Shown here: positions 47,591-59,613 of the stretch, in pieces
Layout of the letters: each line of letters opens with the position of its first letter
Position numbering within the stretch: position 1 is the stretch's first letter
From: Odobenus rosmarus divergens
Taxonomy: Eukaryota; Chordata; Mammalia; Carnivora; Odobenidae
Assembly: GCF_000321225.1 (NCBI RefSeq)
Contig: NW_004451005.1
Location: 624,821 to 688,820 of the forward strand
Direction: 5' to 3'
Length of the DNA stretch: 64,000 nucleotides
Position numbers and translations under genes: made by a program
Notes under the pieces: generated by a model
Told to the model about the DNA's origin: nothing
Seen by the model: only the letters and a program-made list of their open reading frames with translations
Databases searched by the model: none

Positions 47591-50500
47591 GTAGAAATAT
47601 CTTTGCCACACTGCCGTGAATGAGCCTACGGAAGTCAAGTATGGCAACCTATAAGAATATGGTCTCAGAGTGTGCAGAGGGAAGTCCTAGCATAAGGTCA
47701 CAGAGGTAAATTGGATTCTTGATTCTGGAGGTAAAAACACACTCCCGCCCAAACTTCTCCCAAATATGCCCCAGCTCCTGCTCTCCCCCTCCTGGCTATG
47801 ATACCCCCTGTGGGTAGATTTGGTTTCACTTAGCCATTGGGAAGGGTAAAGAGGCCCCATCGTAAAACCTTACCCGGCAGCCTAAAACTTGGCCCCTCAC
47901 CACCGGTCCTCTCCTTTCTGGTAGGTACATTATGTCCACATGAACTGCGTTAACTGCAGGTTTCTATGCTACCCACCCTCAGCCTCTTTGTAGAAAAGGG
48001 GCCACACATTTCGTTCTCACTTTGGTTCATGCAAATCCCTCCCAAGGACTGAGATACTCTTGGCAATGATTTTACTTACAACTTTTTCCCTGCTCTTTGA
48101 ACTTTATAAATACCTAAATTTCAATACCAAAAGACATCAGGAATGTAATTTATTTTGTGTCTTGATCTTTTGTCATTCAAATGTTACCATCTATTCTCCA
48201 AATGCTTGTTTCTCTGAAGAACAACAGAACTCTTAGTCTCCTAGAAGAAAGCTGGGCTTCAGCACTTACTTGAAAGCATCTTATGAACCCATCCCATCTT
48301 AAGTAGAGCAATGCCCAACTTTCTCATCTTCTCTTCCTGTCTTCACAAAGAGCCATACTGAATGTGAAGCAACCCCTTTAACTTCCCCTCTAAGAGCCTG
48401 ACCCTGTGTATGCCCCGAAAGGGAACTCTCCCAGGCACAAACCAAGGGTGCTGTGTGGATGCAAAGTGCATCCTAGCAACTCCAAGTCAATCTGCCCCAC
48501 GAAAGTGCCAGGTGGTGTGACTCCATCCTGCTTTCCTTGCGCTCTTCCCTGGGTGTCAGGAAAGAAGACGCTCTTCTTCGCCTCCAACCCCAACTTTCTC
48601 TGATGTTGCTTGGCTGACCTCATGGTACAGATGTGTACTGACCACTCCACCAAGCCCCAGCCTGGCCTCAGTGCAGGCTGGGAGGTCTTCTGTTTGGTTG
48701 AGAACTCCCTCAGCAGAGGCATAACTAGCAGAGTCCGTTGTCCTAAAGCAGGGTCTTCTCTTCTCTTTTCTTTTTTTTTTTTAATGGTAATCATATTGAT
48801 GTCATTTATTAAGGACAATGGTGCAAAGTTACTAGAAGAGGCAGTGTGAACAAAAGATGGTGAGACAGGCAGATAAAGTGGACACAGTATGAAGCCTATC
48901 ACATGCTCGATTCCCCACCACCCAAGCGCACCCCATCCTGGCCTCTGTCCAGAGACCTTCCATCCGAGGCTGAGGGGTGACACTTCTTTAATATGGCCTC
49001 TCTGCTAACTTTAGCTTTGGCTACACTTCTTGCCCTTGAGATGCCCGACACAGAGGGAGTGTTGGCAGGAAACCCCAGCTATGAGCAAGATCAGGGCAAA
49101 TCTGAAAATTCCCCTCTGTACTGTCCTAGGGCTCTGAGCCTCTGGGTTTCTCTCATCTCCATCCAGGGTCTCTGCGGCACCAGCCTGCCTCCAGAGGATG
49201 AGAAGAGGAGGCTTCTGCTCTCCATTTTTTTTTTCCAAAACAGAACTCAGCAATTTCTGGGCAACAAATACATGCATGCCCATGGTTGGGAGAGGGACTG
49301 AAGCCCTCTAATGATGCTGTCCCTACTGGATCTAGTCTCTCCACTTCTGTTGTTCTGAGATATTCAAATGTAGTGCCTTTACAAACATAAAGTCCCCCAT
49401 TTCTCAACATTTCCAAAGTATTTTAAGCCGGTGAGACTAGGCACATGATGTACTAAACTAAAGCCCATACTAATTTGACTACACTTAGCACCCAACAACC
49501 ATAACTGCTTAGGTGAATGTTTACTGCATTATATTTGCACCTCGGTTATGCTTTTCCTTTCATCTTTCCCTTCTTCTGAATAATTTGAATCTGCCGTAAG
49601 TTCTTGGAAGGGTAAGACCTTGGTTTCTTATCTTCCTCCTCCTTTTGAATCTCCTCAGGTTCCCCACTACCTCATGCATATCCCCAAATAATGGAGTCTC
49701 TTAGCACAGTAGGCTCCTCTATGTTAATTGGGAAAAGGTGCTTATCTAGGTGGATAAATGACAAAAAAGAGTCTCCTCAGAGTAGAAGAATTAGCAAAAG
49801 TCCAACCTTTTTCTACAGGCAGGTGGAATCGGCCGCAAGCCAGGGTGAATGGCTTGGTGAGTGGAAGGAGGGCTGGATTCCAGCACCGGCCAGGTGTCTT
49901 TGTGCAGGTTATAACTTGCACAACTGTACATAGCAGCCCCACAGTATAAGTTGGCTACAGAAAGTGCGTGCACGAGGATGTTCAGCAGTTACTCGGCTGT
50001 CAGCTTCCCTGTTTCCAGGTTTTGTCTTGAGAGTGAAAAAATAAACTTAATGGCAAAAATAAGCGATAGGCCAACATGTGGACATATTTGCTTATTTAAG
50101 ATTGCATTTTTAATGTAATAAAATACTCATGACAAAATTTATCATCTTTAGCATTTAGATAACAGAGAGATGTGAAAATAATTTAAAGATCATTATATTG
50201 TTTTTAAGCAAATTTCTTACATTAAAAAATTTCATTAGAAAAACTCATTGTGTCCTCATCATTTTATATTTGAAAAGAGATCTCAATTTTGAAATCGAAG
50301 ATAAGAACTATACCCAAGGGCCTCTTTTACTTTTTCTCTCACAATCTTAAAAAGGCCAATAAGAAATTTCTAAGTTTAAGGTAAGAATGTCAGTTTGCAA
50401 AGATGTGGGTTGGGAATACTTACTTCAATAATTTATCAGATTAACTCTTCAAGATGAATGTAATCAAACCATTTCCTACTCTCTGGAGCATTCTGCAGGA

Positions 50501-51282
50501 AGCGTAGGTCCTATAAAACTCTTGTTATGTAAGAATATTGAGAGGTTAGATTTCCCATGAAAGGGGGTGGTTGCATCTTCATGTTTGGAATTCAAACCTA
50601 CAAGCCCAAATTATTTGTAGTTATTAGGTGATTAACATTTCAGATTGCTTTATTTAAACCAACCTGCAACGAACAAATTCTCTAAACCGACAACGGATCA
50701 GCAAGTTCTACAGCGACTTCAGGGAAAATTCCACACTGAATCAGGATACATAAGGCCAGGACCACCAATGGAATCAGAATCCTCATTCAGGAGTGTTCTA
50801 AGATGTAGAGATATAGGGCATCAGGATGCCAGGATCAGTCTTCAGGTTCAAAGCTGTATTGTGGGAAAACCTCCAACGAGCCTCCAAATGACAGAAAGGC
50901 ATTTATTATCACACTCTGACCATTCCCGAATGCTGCCTATTGGAAAATTTCAGGAATGTGGCATGGAGTTTCTGTTCACCCCTATCCTGTGGAAATGGAT
51001 CACAGACTCTCTGGATGGAGGAATCTCTTCAGGCTACTTGGGCCAACTCCACTAAGATGTTAGAAACTTCACTTCTCTCAGGAGAGTATGAATGACCAGA
51101 GGAAATAAGACCCAGGAATATAATGGCAACAAATTATTGAGACTTCTTTTCCAATTTGGCAATAATGAATCCAAATAAGATTTTGCTAGTGTTGGTGGAC
51201 AGGATGTTCTCTAGAAGCCAATAATTTTTAATTCCAATTAGAATCACTGTGACAACTTAGAGGCTAAACAGAACCAGAGGGC

Positions 51283-51284
51283 AT

Positions 51285-51316
<32 letters not shown>

Positions 51317-51328
51317 ACACACACACAG
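51283..51328. repeat. (AC)n microsatellite
   Basis: About 22 AC units with one AT interruption. Confidence 0.95.
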
Positions 51329-51469
51329 TGGATGTCAGACCTCCCTTCAAGATACCAAGGCAGAGGTTAATGACAAAGGGATTAGGCAGGGTACACAGTG
51401 CTGATCCTGAAATCTGCAGCCTACGCTTTTAGGGTACAAAGCCCCTCCTTTTAAAATTTAGAACACATT

Positions 51470-52608
51470 TACAGAAGTAGAAAAAACACTCCTAAAATTC
51501 ATATGAAAGCACAAAAGACCCTGAATAGCCAAAGAAATCATGAGAAAGAACAAAGGAGGGCATCACACTCCCTGACCTCACGCTATACTATATCATCAAA
51601 ACAGTACGGTACTGACATAAAAGCAGACAAATTGACCAATGGAATGGAATCAAAAGCTCAGAAATAAACTCAAGCATATATTGTTAACCAATATTTGACA
51701 AGGGCACAAAGAATACTCAATGGAGAAAAGACAGCCTCTTCAATAAACAGTGCAGGGATAATTGGATATTTACATGTAAAAGAATAAAACTAGATCCATA
51801 ACTTACAGCACTCACAAAAACTGACTCAAAATGGATTAAAGACTTAAGTGTAAGACCTGAAACCATGAAACTCTAGAAGAAAATATATGAATAAAGCTCC
51901 CTGACATGGGTCTTGATTTTTTTGGATATGACACCTAAAGCACAAGCAACAAAATAAAAAATAAACAAGTGGGACCATGTCAAACTACAAAGCTTTTGCA
52001 CAGCAAAAGAATCCATCAACAAAGTGAAAAGAATACCTATGGACTGGGAAAACAATATTGGTAAATCATATATCTGATAAGGGGTTAATATTAAAAATAT
52101 TTAAAGAACTCCTACAACACAATAGCAAAAACCAAATAACCCAATTTAAAAATGAGCAAAGGACCTGAATAGACATTTCTCCAAAAAAGAGATATGAAAA
52201 GCCAACGTGTATACGAAAAGATACTCGACATCAGTAATCATCAGGGAAATGCAAGTTAAAGCCACACTAAGATATCACCTCACCCCTGTCAGGATGGCTG
52301 TCACCAAGAGCACAGGAGATAACAAGTGCTAGCGTGCATGGAGAGAAAAGCGAACCCTGTGCACTGTTGGTGGCACTGTAAATGGGTACAGCCACTAGGA
52401 AAATAGTATGGGGCATTCTCATAAAATTAAAAATAGAACTACCATATGATCCAGCAATCCCACTTCTGGGAATATATCCCAAGGAAACAAAAATTCTAAC
52501 TGAAAAGATACCCGTACTCCCGTGTTTATAGCAGCATTATTTGGAATAGCCAAGACATGGAAACAACCTAATGTCTATTGATGGGTGAATGGATAAAGAA
52601 GTTATGGT

Positions 52609-52655
<47 letters not shown>

Positions 52656-53027
52656 AATATTATTCAGCCATAAAAAAAACCCCAAGGAAATCCTACCATT
52701 TGCAACAACATGTTGGAGGCATTGTGCTAAGTGAAGGCATTATGCTAAGTGAAACAAGCCAGATGAAGAAAGAGAAACACTGTATGCTCCCATTTATATG
52801 TGGAATGTAAAACAACAATAACAACAACAACAAATACCCAAAACCTAAAAAAAAACATAGAAAAAGAGATCAGAGCTGTGGTTACCAGAAGCAGAGCGGG
52901 AGGAGGAGTAGGGAGAAATGGAGGAAGGTAGTCAAATGGTGCAAACCTCCAGCTATAAGATAAGTAAGTACTAGATGTAATGTATAAAATGATGATTCTA
53001 GCTAACATTGTTGTATGATACACAGGT
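51470..53027 (+). mobile_element. L1 ORF2 3' half (sense), left part
   Basis: 'acagaagtagaaaaaacact', 'cctgacctcacgctatacta', 'tggactgggaaaacaatatt', 'aggatggctgtcaccaagag' and 'ttattcagccataaaaaaaa'. Contains (AC)n at 52611-52653 and (AAC)n near 52811. Continues after MER2 at 53370. ORF2 has many stops. Confidence 0.9.
52611..52653. repeat. (AC)n microsatellite inside L1
   Basis: About 21 units, again directly before 'ggaatattattcagcc'. Confidence 0.95.
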
Positions 53028-53361
53028 GACCTCTGAGCAACACAGGTTTGAGCCATATGGGTTCAAACTATGTGGGTTATATACACATTTGTTTTGATGA
53101 TTACAGTACAGTACAGTAAATGTTATTTTCTCTTTGTTATGATTTTCTTGTCTCTAGCTTACTTTATTATAACAATAGAGTATATAATACATGTAACATA
53201 CAAAATATGGGTCAATAGACTGTTTATGTTACCAGTGAGGCTTCCTATCAACAGCAGGCTATTAGTAGTTAAGTTTTGGGGGAGTGAAAAGTTAACATGG
53301 GGAATTTTGACTGTGCAGAGGGTTGGTGCCTCTAACCTCCACGTTGTGCAAGAGTCAACTA
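53028..53361 (+). mobile_element. MER2 (Tigger-type) DNA transposon in an L1
   Basis: 'gagcaacacaggtttgagcc', 'acagtacagtacagtaaatg', 'caacagcaggctattagtag', 'ttaagttttgggggagtg' and 'cacgttgtgcaagagtcaac' follow MER2 in order, nearly full length. L1 3' UTR text resumes after it. Confidence 0.88.
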
Positions 53362-53369
53362 CCTAGGAA

Positions 53370-53590
53370 AGTTGCTAAGAGGGTTCTTATTCCTAGGAGT
53401 TCCCATGATGAGGAAAAAATTTTTTGCCTTTTTCCCCCTCTCTTTTCTTTTTATTGTATCTATGGGAAGATGGACATTAGCTAAACCTAATATGGTCATC
53501 ATTTCACAATATATGTAAATCAAACCATCATGCTGTACACCTTAAAATTATACAGTGATGTATGCCAATTATTTCTCAATAAAACTGAGA
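53370..53590 (+). mobile_element. L1 3' UTR, right part after MER2
   Basis: 'aaagttgctaagagggttct', 'gatggacattagctaaacct', 'tcatttcacaatatatgt' and 'gctgtacaccttaaaattat', ending 'atttctcaataaaactg', complete the L1 begun at 51470. Confidence 0.85.
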
Positions 53591-53679
53591 AAAATATATA
53601 GAGTATACCCAGATGCTGAAAGATCAAAGCTTGGACTAAAACTAAGACTTCATCACTTTGTTATCAGCTTGGATATACT

Positions 53680-53720
53680 GGTCTACCAGTGGTCTACCAG
53701 TGGTCTACCAGTGGTGTACC
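53680..53720 (+). repeat. 11-bp tandem repeat (ggtctaccagt, 3 to 3.5 copies)
   Basis: Three perfect units of ggtctaccagt, then 'ggtgtacc'. Small, possibly variable. Confidence 0.9.
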
Positions 53721-54149
53721 TGACGGCACTGGGAATGGGTGATACAGACTGAATAAAAGGACTGATTCAATGAACACTGAGCCAGTTTCTACAAAATGCC
53801 TGCAGTTTAGTGGCAATCAGCAGTCAATAGGACTAAAGCAAAAGGTATCTCAGAAACTTGAAGCTTGTGTTGTTTTTTAAATATAGACAGCTAAAGATAA
53901 AGGAGCTAGAAATCTCGAAAGAATATATCTTCCTTTGTTAATACCTAAAAGAATAAAGGAGTGCATGGAGGGATGGAGAAAGAAATTAGGGAGAATTCAG
54001 GTCATATCCATCCATCTCAGCCTTCAAGGAAATCACCCTTTTTATAAGTGGCAAACAAAGTAAAAAAGGTAGGTAGGAGCTATAGAAGGAAAGGTTAAAA
54101 GACATATTTCAGGTCTATTAGAGATTTGTTTGTTTTATTTACCATTGTA

Positions 54150-54225
54150 AATAGGAATACCTAGAGTCTAAAATCACACCTGTCACACAGTAAGCGCTCG
54201 ATAAATTTTTGTTGAATGAACATTA
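54150..54225 (+). mobile_element. L2/MIR 3' end fragment
   Basis: 'cacacagtaagcgctcgata' then 'aatttttgttgaatgaac' is the typical L2/MIR 3' terminus. Confidence 0.6.
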
Positions 54226-55420
54226 TAGTTGTCAAGAAAAGATATGCAAATGCCAAATAGTCTGACTTGATACAGTGGATAGCCAAGTATTGACTAAAAT
54301 GAAAATCACTGCTCCATTTCTAGCCAAAAATATATTCTAAATTAACAAAAATCTATATTCTAGAATTATTTATAAATCCTTTTTTAAACTTCCAACAGTT
54401 GCCAAAACTGAAAAAAGTGTCAAGTAAAATTCCATTCATACGTACAAATATATTCTTAATGCTTTGATGTTTGTGGTCTACCTCCGTTTTTGCCCAATAT
54501 GCCAACTGACCACCCATTATGGTGGATGGTCTAAAGGAAAACCCATATGTACTACAATAGGATATTTCTCCGGGAAACCCAGGGGACCACCAAGGTAGGC
54601 CTTCCACGTGCTAGCTACTCCCATCCAGTCCTACTCTGGGCCTGGGTCCTACATGTTCCAGACCTGGACGTAACAGCACATCCTAAACAGATCCATCTTC
54701 GGGAGCAGACTGCCAGTAGTCAACCTCACCAAGACAGATGGAAAAAACCAGAATGGACATTTGGTTAATTAAAACAAAAAACCAGAATAGCCAAGACTGG
54801 CATCCTTTGGCAAGCACGTTCCTGATGGGAAAACTCTAAAGAAGGCTCCATCTGAAATCTTGAAAGTGCTATGGAGCATGAATTAGAATGAAAGGTCTTT
54901 GCTACAGGAGGTCATGTCTTCCCAGACTCCAGGCTAATGTGGTCTCCCTTAAAATGGGGATACATGTGGTCCCAAAAACACACAGGTTAAAATTTTTAGG
55001 TCAGGGCATACCAACCCTGACGGCATTTAGGAGGGCACCGCCAACATCTGCATCCAACTTTCTCTCCTGTTGGTCTTCCACGACCAACCACGAAGTCCCA
55101 TTCGAAACAACACATTCTTACTTTAGCTATATCAGTATCTTCAGGGAGGTCTCAAAGTGTTAATAATCTCACAGACGGTCATCTCAAATATTTGCTGAGA
55201 TTCTATTAAGTACCAAGAACTGATTGGGTAGGGGAGAGACAGTAGTTAACAACACAGACAAGAAGCCCTGGTCCCATGCGGTTTACATTCCCTCTATTTT
55301 AACTTCTACTACTCTGCCCCTTTAAGATGACTTTGTACTATGGGCTGATTTCACATGTTAATTCTCAGAGAAAATTTTATTTCTCATTTGTGACTGTTGC
55401 CATTATGTACTGTCTATAAA

Positions 55421-55465
55421 TACAAAACAAAACAAAACAACAACAACAACAACAACAACAACAGA
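55421..55465. repeat. (AAAAC)n and (AAC)n tract
   Basis: 'aaaacaaaacaaaac' followed by about nine AAC units. Confidence 0.95.
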
Positions 55466-55824
55466 AAACAAAAAGCAAAACCAGGCAATATCCCCTATTA
55501 GGGTTTTTGGAAAAGGACAAAAAAGATCGAAAACCAACAGGTGATTACACCGTTGGAGTCCACAAACAAAAAGTGAGTTTTAGATCATCCTTGAGACACC
55601 AAAGTGGTATATTTCTGCCAGTAATTGAGAATATTGTCTTCTCCTAGGAGTAAACCCAATTGAGAGGATTTCAAATGAAAATGTTAGAGAACTGGAAAGG
55701 AACATGGGATGAGGAGCTGGGATGTGTGTTCCACAGTCTGCCTCTCCCAATACACAGCCCTAGACTCAGCAAGTCGCCCACATGCCCAGGGCTCCTCCCC
55801 TCACTTTTAAGATGACAGGGTCTG

Positions 55825-56043
55825 AAACCATGAGAGGCTATGGACTCTGAGAAACAAACTGAGGGTTCTAGAGGGGAGGGGGGTGGGGGGATGGGTTAGC
55901 CTGGTGATGGGTATTAAAGAGGGTACATACTGAAAAGAGCACTGGGTGTTATACCCAAACAATGGATCATGGAACACTACATCAAAAACTAATGATGTAA
56001 TGTATGGTGACTAACATAACATAATAAAATTTAAAAAAAAAAA
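55825..56043 (+). mobile_element. Short 5'-truncated L1 with perfect 16-bp TSD
   Basis: Carnivoran L1 3' UTR ('gagaaacaaactgagggttc', 'agcactgggtgttataccc', 'gtatggtgactaacataaca') with A tail. aagatgacagggtctg at 55809-55824 and 56044-56059 is identical, so the insertion limits are certain and the event is fairly recent. Confidence 0.96.
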
Positions 56044-56974
56044 AAGATGACAGGGTCTGCCTAAATCCCTAAGACACCAACAGATGGGAAATACCATGAT
56101 CTCCCTTGATAATAGGAACCAATCCTTACTCATCTCAATCTCCCTGAAAGAGCCTTGGGCCACGCCCCCCGCCCATAAAGCCACTGCATAAATAACTGCT
56201 TAATCCAACACAGAACCTATTATAACACCAGAGTGGCAGCTGAAGTCACCGATATTCCAGATAAGATGTGTAAAAATTTGTGCTGTTTTTTAGCTACCGA
56301 ACCCTTTATTCACCTAGCCTTGCTCACTACGTTCGTCTCAAGAGCCGTCTGCACAGCCAAGAACTTCTTCAATGGCTGCACCGAGAGACCCTCTGCAATC
56401 TTACCAGCACGACCCTGCAGCACCCAAGAGTTCCACATCTCTTCCTTTCCCTGCAACTTCCAGGCCTCCCCGCTCTCCCGGCCGCTCCTCTTGCCCCGGC
56501 TTCTCCTTCTCGGCTCTCCTCCTCACCACCAGCCCCGTAAATGGCATTTTGCAGGACAGCCCCGGCCCCCTGCTTAAGGTCACTGGCAGGGTCATCGTAA
56601 ATGAGATGGCTCACAAACCAACCGTGCTTCAGCCCAAATGGAGAGCAGCCCACGGGGCTCTTCGGACACCCCCAGGGATCTCATAGTGAGAAGTCTAAAG
56701 CCAACCCTTCATCCTTCTTCCTCGTGATAAAACCTGTCCTCTGCATTACGCAATTTGATGAATCGCCTTTTTTTCATCAACTGTCCACTTGCTCCACCAT
56801 CAGATTTAATCGAGGACCAACCCTTGCTGACTCCATCCTCTGGAACCTGCCTTTCTTAAATCCCTGCCTTTTCCCCGCCGCGTTGGTGAGGTCCTAACCC
56901 CTCATGTGGTCTCTCAGCCTCAAGTCTCTTTATTTACAGCTCTCTACCAGCTATCGATACTTGTTTCTTCGTAC

Positions 56975-57110
56975 CGCTAACCTGCAGGCATCTGTGAGTT
57001 CTCCGTACTAGACCGTAACTTCTTTGGATATAGAAACCTTGTCCTTACTCGTCCTATTATCACCTGTCGTAACAGCGTGCTGTGCACATAATAAGGGCTC
57101 AATAAATACA
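56975..57110 (+). mobile_element. L2 3' end
   Basis: 'actagaccgtaacttctttg', 'accttgtccttactcgtcct' and 'aagggctcaataaatacac' follow the L2 3' end. The stretch before it (56100-56970) is GC-richer in parts but has no element I can name. Confidence 0.65.
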
Positions 57111-58494
57111 CTTTGGCAATAAAACATGGATTATCTTAAAGTGACTGCACTTACCCCCTCAAAGAGCAGCTTGTTAGATAATTAAATATTTAACTTTCTC
57201 CCAGCCCATTAACAATGTTATGTAAATACACAGACCATACACACAGACACACGCACACACAGGATGCTCTTAACTCCCTTTAAGTCAATCATCTTGCAAA
57301 CACCAAGAGATGATCTATCTCCCAAATAACTGAGACATAAATTGGTTCACAATTTTCATTCCTGGTCCTCCTTGAGAAAATGACACAATGCTCAGTAGCA
57401 AATGAGAAATTATTTTGCAAATCTATAACCCCCAAATACCCCCAAACATGGGTCATGCATCTTTCTTGTATTTTGATCCCACTGCTGTGACTTAGTGTGG
57501 TAATTATATTACAAAGCTATTATTCGATGAAATGAAAATGTCAAAACAATTTAAATGCCTGTCTAAAAAAACTCTGTTAGAATGCAATTATAAGTGAAAT
57601 TACAATGGCAAAATAACTGAAATGCAAGTCCGGAAGGCACAGTTATGAAACCATTAAAATGCTTCTGCTGAGGGCTCGCAACGTTGAGTGAAACCATACA
57701 CTCCTGGGGACACATTTTTTAATTCACTAAAGCAGTCAACATTCATGGAAAGATGAAAATATCTGGGCTTCGATTTTTCCACAGCATTCTCTACACTTCT
57801 GGGTGCCACCTAGGGGTATGTTAACATCATCGGGGTTTGCAGGTTTCTGGGATGGACTGACTGATAAGAGAACCATGGGCGATACTGTGCTTCCATTCAG
57901 CACCAAAAAGATAAAGGCACAAGGGCAAGCTTAGTTTAGATTTTCCTGAAATGTTTCCAATATAGAAGCTAGGATCACAACGTGAAAAGATGTTTGTCCT
58001 AAAACCAACCTTGCAATTATTAAATATGTGTGTGGATGTATTTCTAAAGATCTAGCTTCTTAAAATGTTCTGCTGATGTATTCCTTTTGCAAAATCTTGA
58101 TCAATATTTTGATGCCAAAATAACTTACAGTAGTTATATCTGCTCACCAAAAGAAAAAAGCGAAGACAAAATACAGTGCTAGGTACACAAGCGATACACT
58201 GAAATGATCAATTTGACAAATGACTAAGGACTCTCCTCTGAACCATGTTCTGCATTTTGGTGGCTGAACACACAGACGAGTCTACCAGCAAAAACATGCA
58301 AAATATGCCCCATTCCCACCCCCTCTCCCTCACAGTCTGCTTCCATGGATCTACCTCACTCAGTTAATTGGCTAAAGAAAGAGAGGCTAGGAGGGAGTCA
58401 TATAAAGAAACAACTATTAAAAGAATAAGATCCTTTTCTCATTCATGATTTTCTCTCTCACGACATCACAGAGCAGGTTAGAAAATGGCATTCT

Positions 58495-58573
58495 GGGGCG
58501 CCTGGGTGGCTCAGCTCGTTAAATCTAACTCTTGATTTCGGCTCAGGTCATGATCAGGGTGGCGAGATCGAGC
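58495..58573 (+). mobile_element. CAN SINE, 5' fragment (sense)
   Basis: 'ggggcgcctgggtggctcag' to 'ggcgagatcgag', then the homology stops without a tail. 3'-truncated or deleted. Confidence 0.9.
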
Positions 58574-58640
58574 GAGGGAAGTAAGTGGGAATGTTAACTA
58601 AGGCTTTGTAACAACGTGAACCTTGAGGGCATGGTAACTT

Positions 58641-58855
58641 AATTTTGTTTAATTTATTTAATTAATTAACTTACTTATTATCTTAGAGAGAGTGTGTGTG
58701 CGCGAGCATGTGCAGGGGGAGGGGTGGAGTGAGGGTGAGGGAGAGAGAGAGAATCCCGAGCAGACTCCACGCCCAGCACCGGGCCCGACGTGAGATCGTG
58801 ACCTGAGACAAAATCAGGTGTCAGATGCTTAACCGACTGAGCCACCCAGGTGCCC
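58641..58855 (-). mobile_element. CAN SINE (antisense)
   Basis: 'cgagcatgtgcagggggagg', 'cagactccacgcccagcacc' and 'gactgagccacccaggtgcc'. catggtaactt is identical at 58630-58640 and 58856-58866. Confidence 0.95.
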
Positions 58856-59399
58856 CATGGTAACTTTAAAACAAAAATCAAATCTGCTATCTAGATATTT
58901 TATAGAGAGGTCATATTATTTTTACACATATAATTTAGATATTAATAGGATTTGAAAGAGATTTTAAAATTACATGAGGAGGTTTTTCCAGTTTAGGCAC
59001 AAAGGTATGAACTTTGAAAAAGATAGAAAAAGTCATCTAGAGAAAATTCTATGAATAAGACTAACTGAAAAAATAAACAAGCAAACATACACATAGATCA
59101 TAGAAAAAAAAATTAGCAGGGTCCCCAAAGTATTTAAATCGCAGTATTACACATAAAATTTGAAATTTGAAATCACATTTGCCAGAGTTTTATAGAATTA
59201 ACCTCTATATTTAGGAAAGTACTCAAATAGGTTTTCATATAATAATTTTATTAACTCCCAAAGGCATATCTTTGGATGTTAATAAAGGAGAAACCAATAA
59301 AACATTTATAGTATGGTAAGTTAAAATCTATTGCCCTAACTTTGAAATGCATAATGTTATAAGTTGGATTGATGGATGGATAGATGATAAAGAAAATAT

Positions 59400-59515
59400 G
59401 GTATTAAGTGTTAACTATAGGATCTGGGTGGTGGATATATATGGGCATCCTTGTACAATATTTTTGATTCTTCTGTATGTTTAAAATTTTTCACAACAAA
59501 GTATTGGGGGGAAAA
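59400..59515 (+). mobile_element. L1 (old) 3' terminal fragment
   Basis: 'taactataggatctgggtgg', 'tggatatatatgggcatcc' and 'tgtttaaaatttttcacaac' are an L1M-type 3' end, about 100 bp inside the intron from the SV2C exon donor. Confidence 0.7.
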
Positions 59516-59613
59516 ATGCACTGCTCTAGATGAAAAGTATCTATTCTATTTGTTAACTGTGCTCAACAAATAATCCGGGTTCAGAATTTGTCTCACGGAC
59601 ACAGTGTACTCAC

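Larger units (their letters stand above)
12312..59613 (-). other. SV2C: SV2C large intron (about 47.3 kb) between the two exons
   Basis: Bounded by the GT donor at 59612-59613 and the AG acceptor at 12312-12313. It carries most of the repeats listed here. Stretches where I see no gene and no confidently named repeat: 12314-13080, 13466-14490, 15163-17220, 17714-18505, 19540-21135, 21300-22700, 23550-24695, 26968-28404, 29245-31066, 31285-32520, 33499-34702, 35524-36450, 41900-44790, 45375-46885, 47240-51280 (apart from a TG run and L2-like text), 53600-55410, 56100-56970, 57115-58490 and 58867-59400. Block 43320-43620 may be a very old LINE remnant, but I cannot name it. Confidence 0.9.

Noticed and set aside
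48390..48983. 197-codon open frame on the minus strand
   Set aside because: Longest frame apart from SV2C, but it has no recognisable domain, crosses a poly-A/T run that gives a lysine-rich patch, and has no splice or promoter context. Likely chance within the intron.
56233..56686. Frames of 86-114 codons in all readings
   Set aside because: Several frames on both strands are open at once, the sign of GC-rich non-coding DNA; no domain seen.
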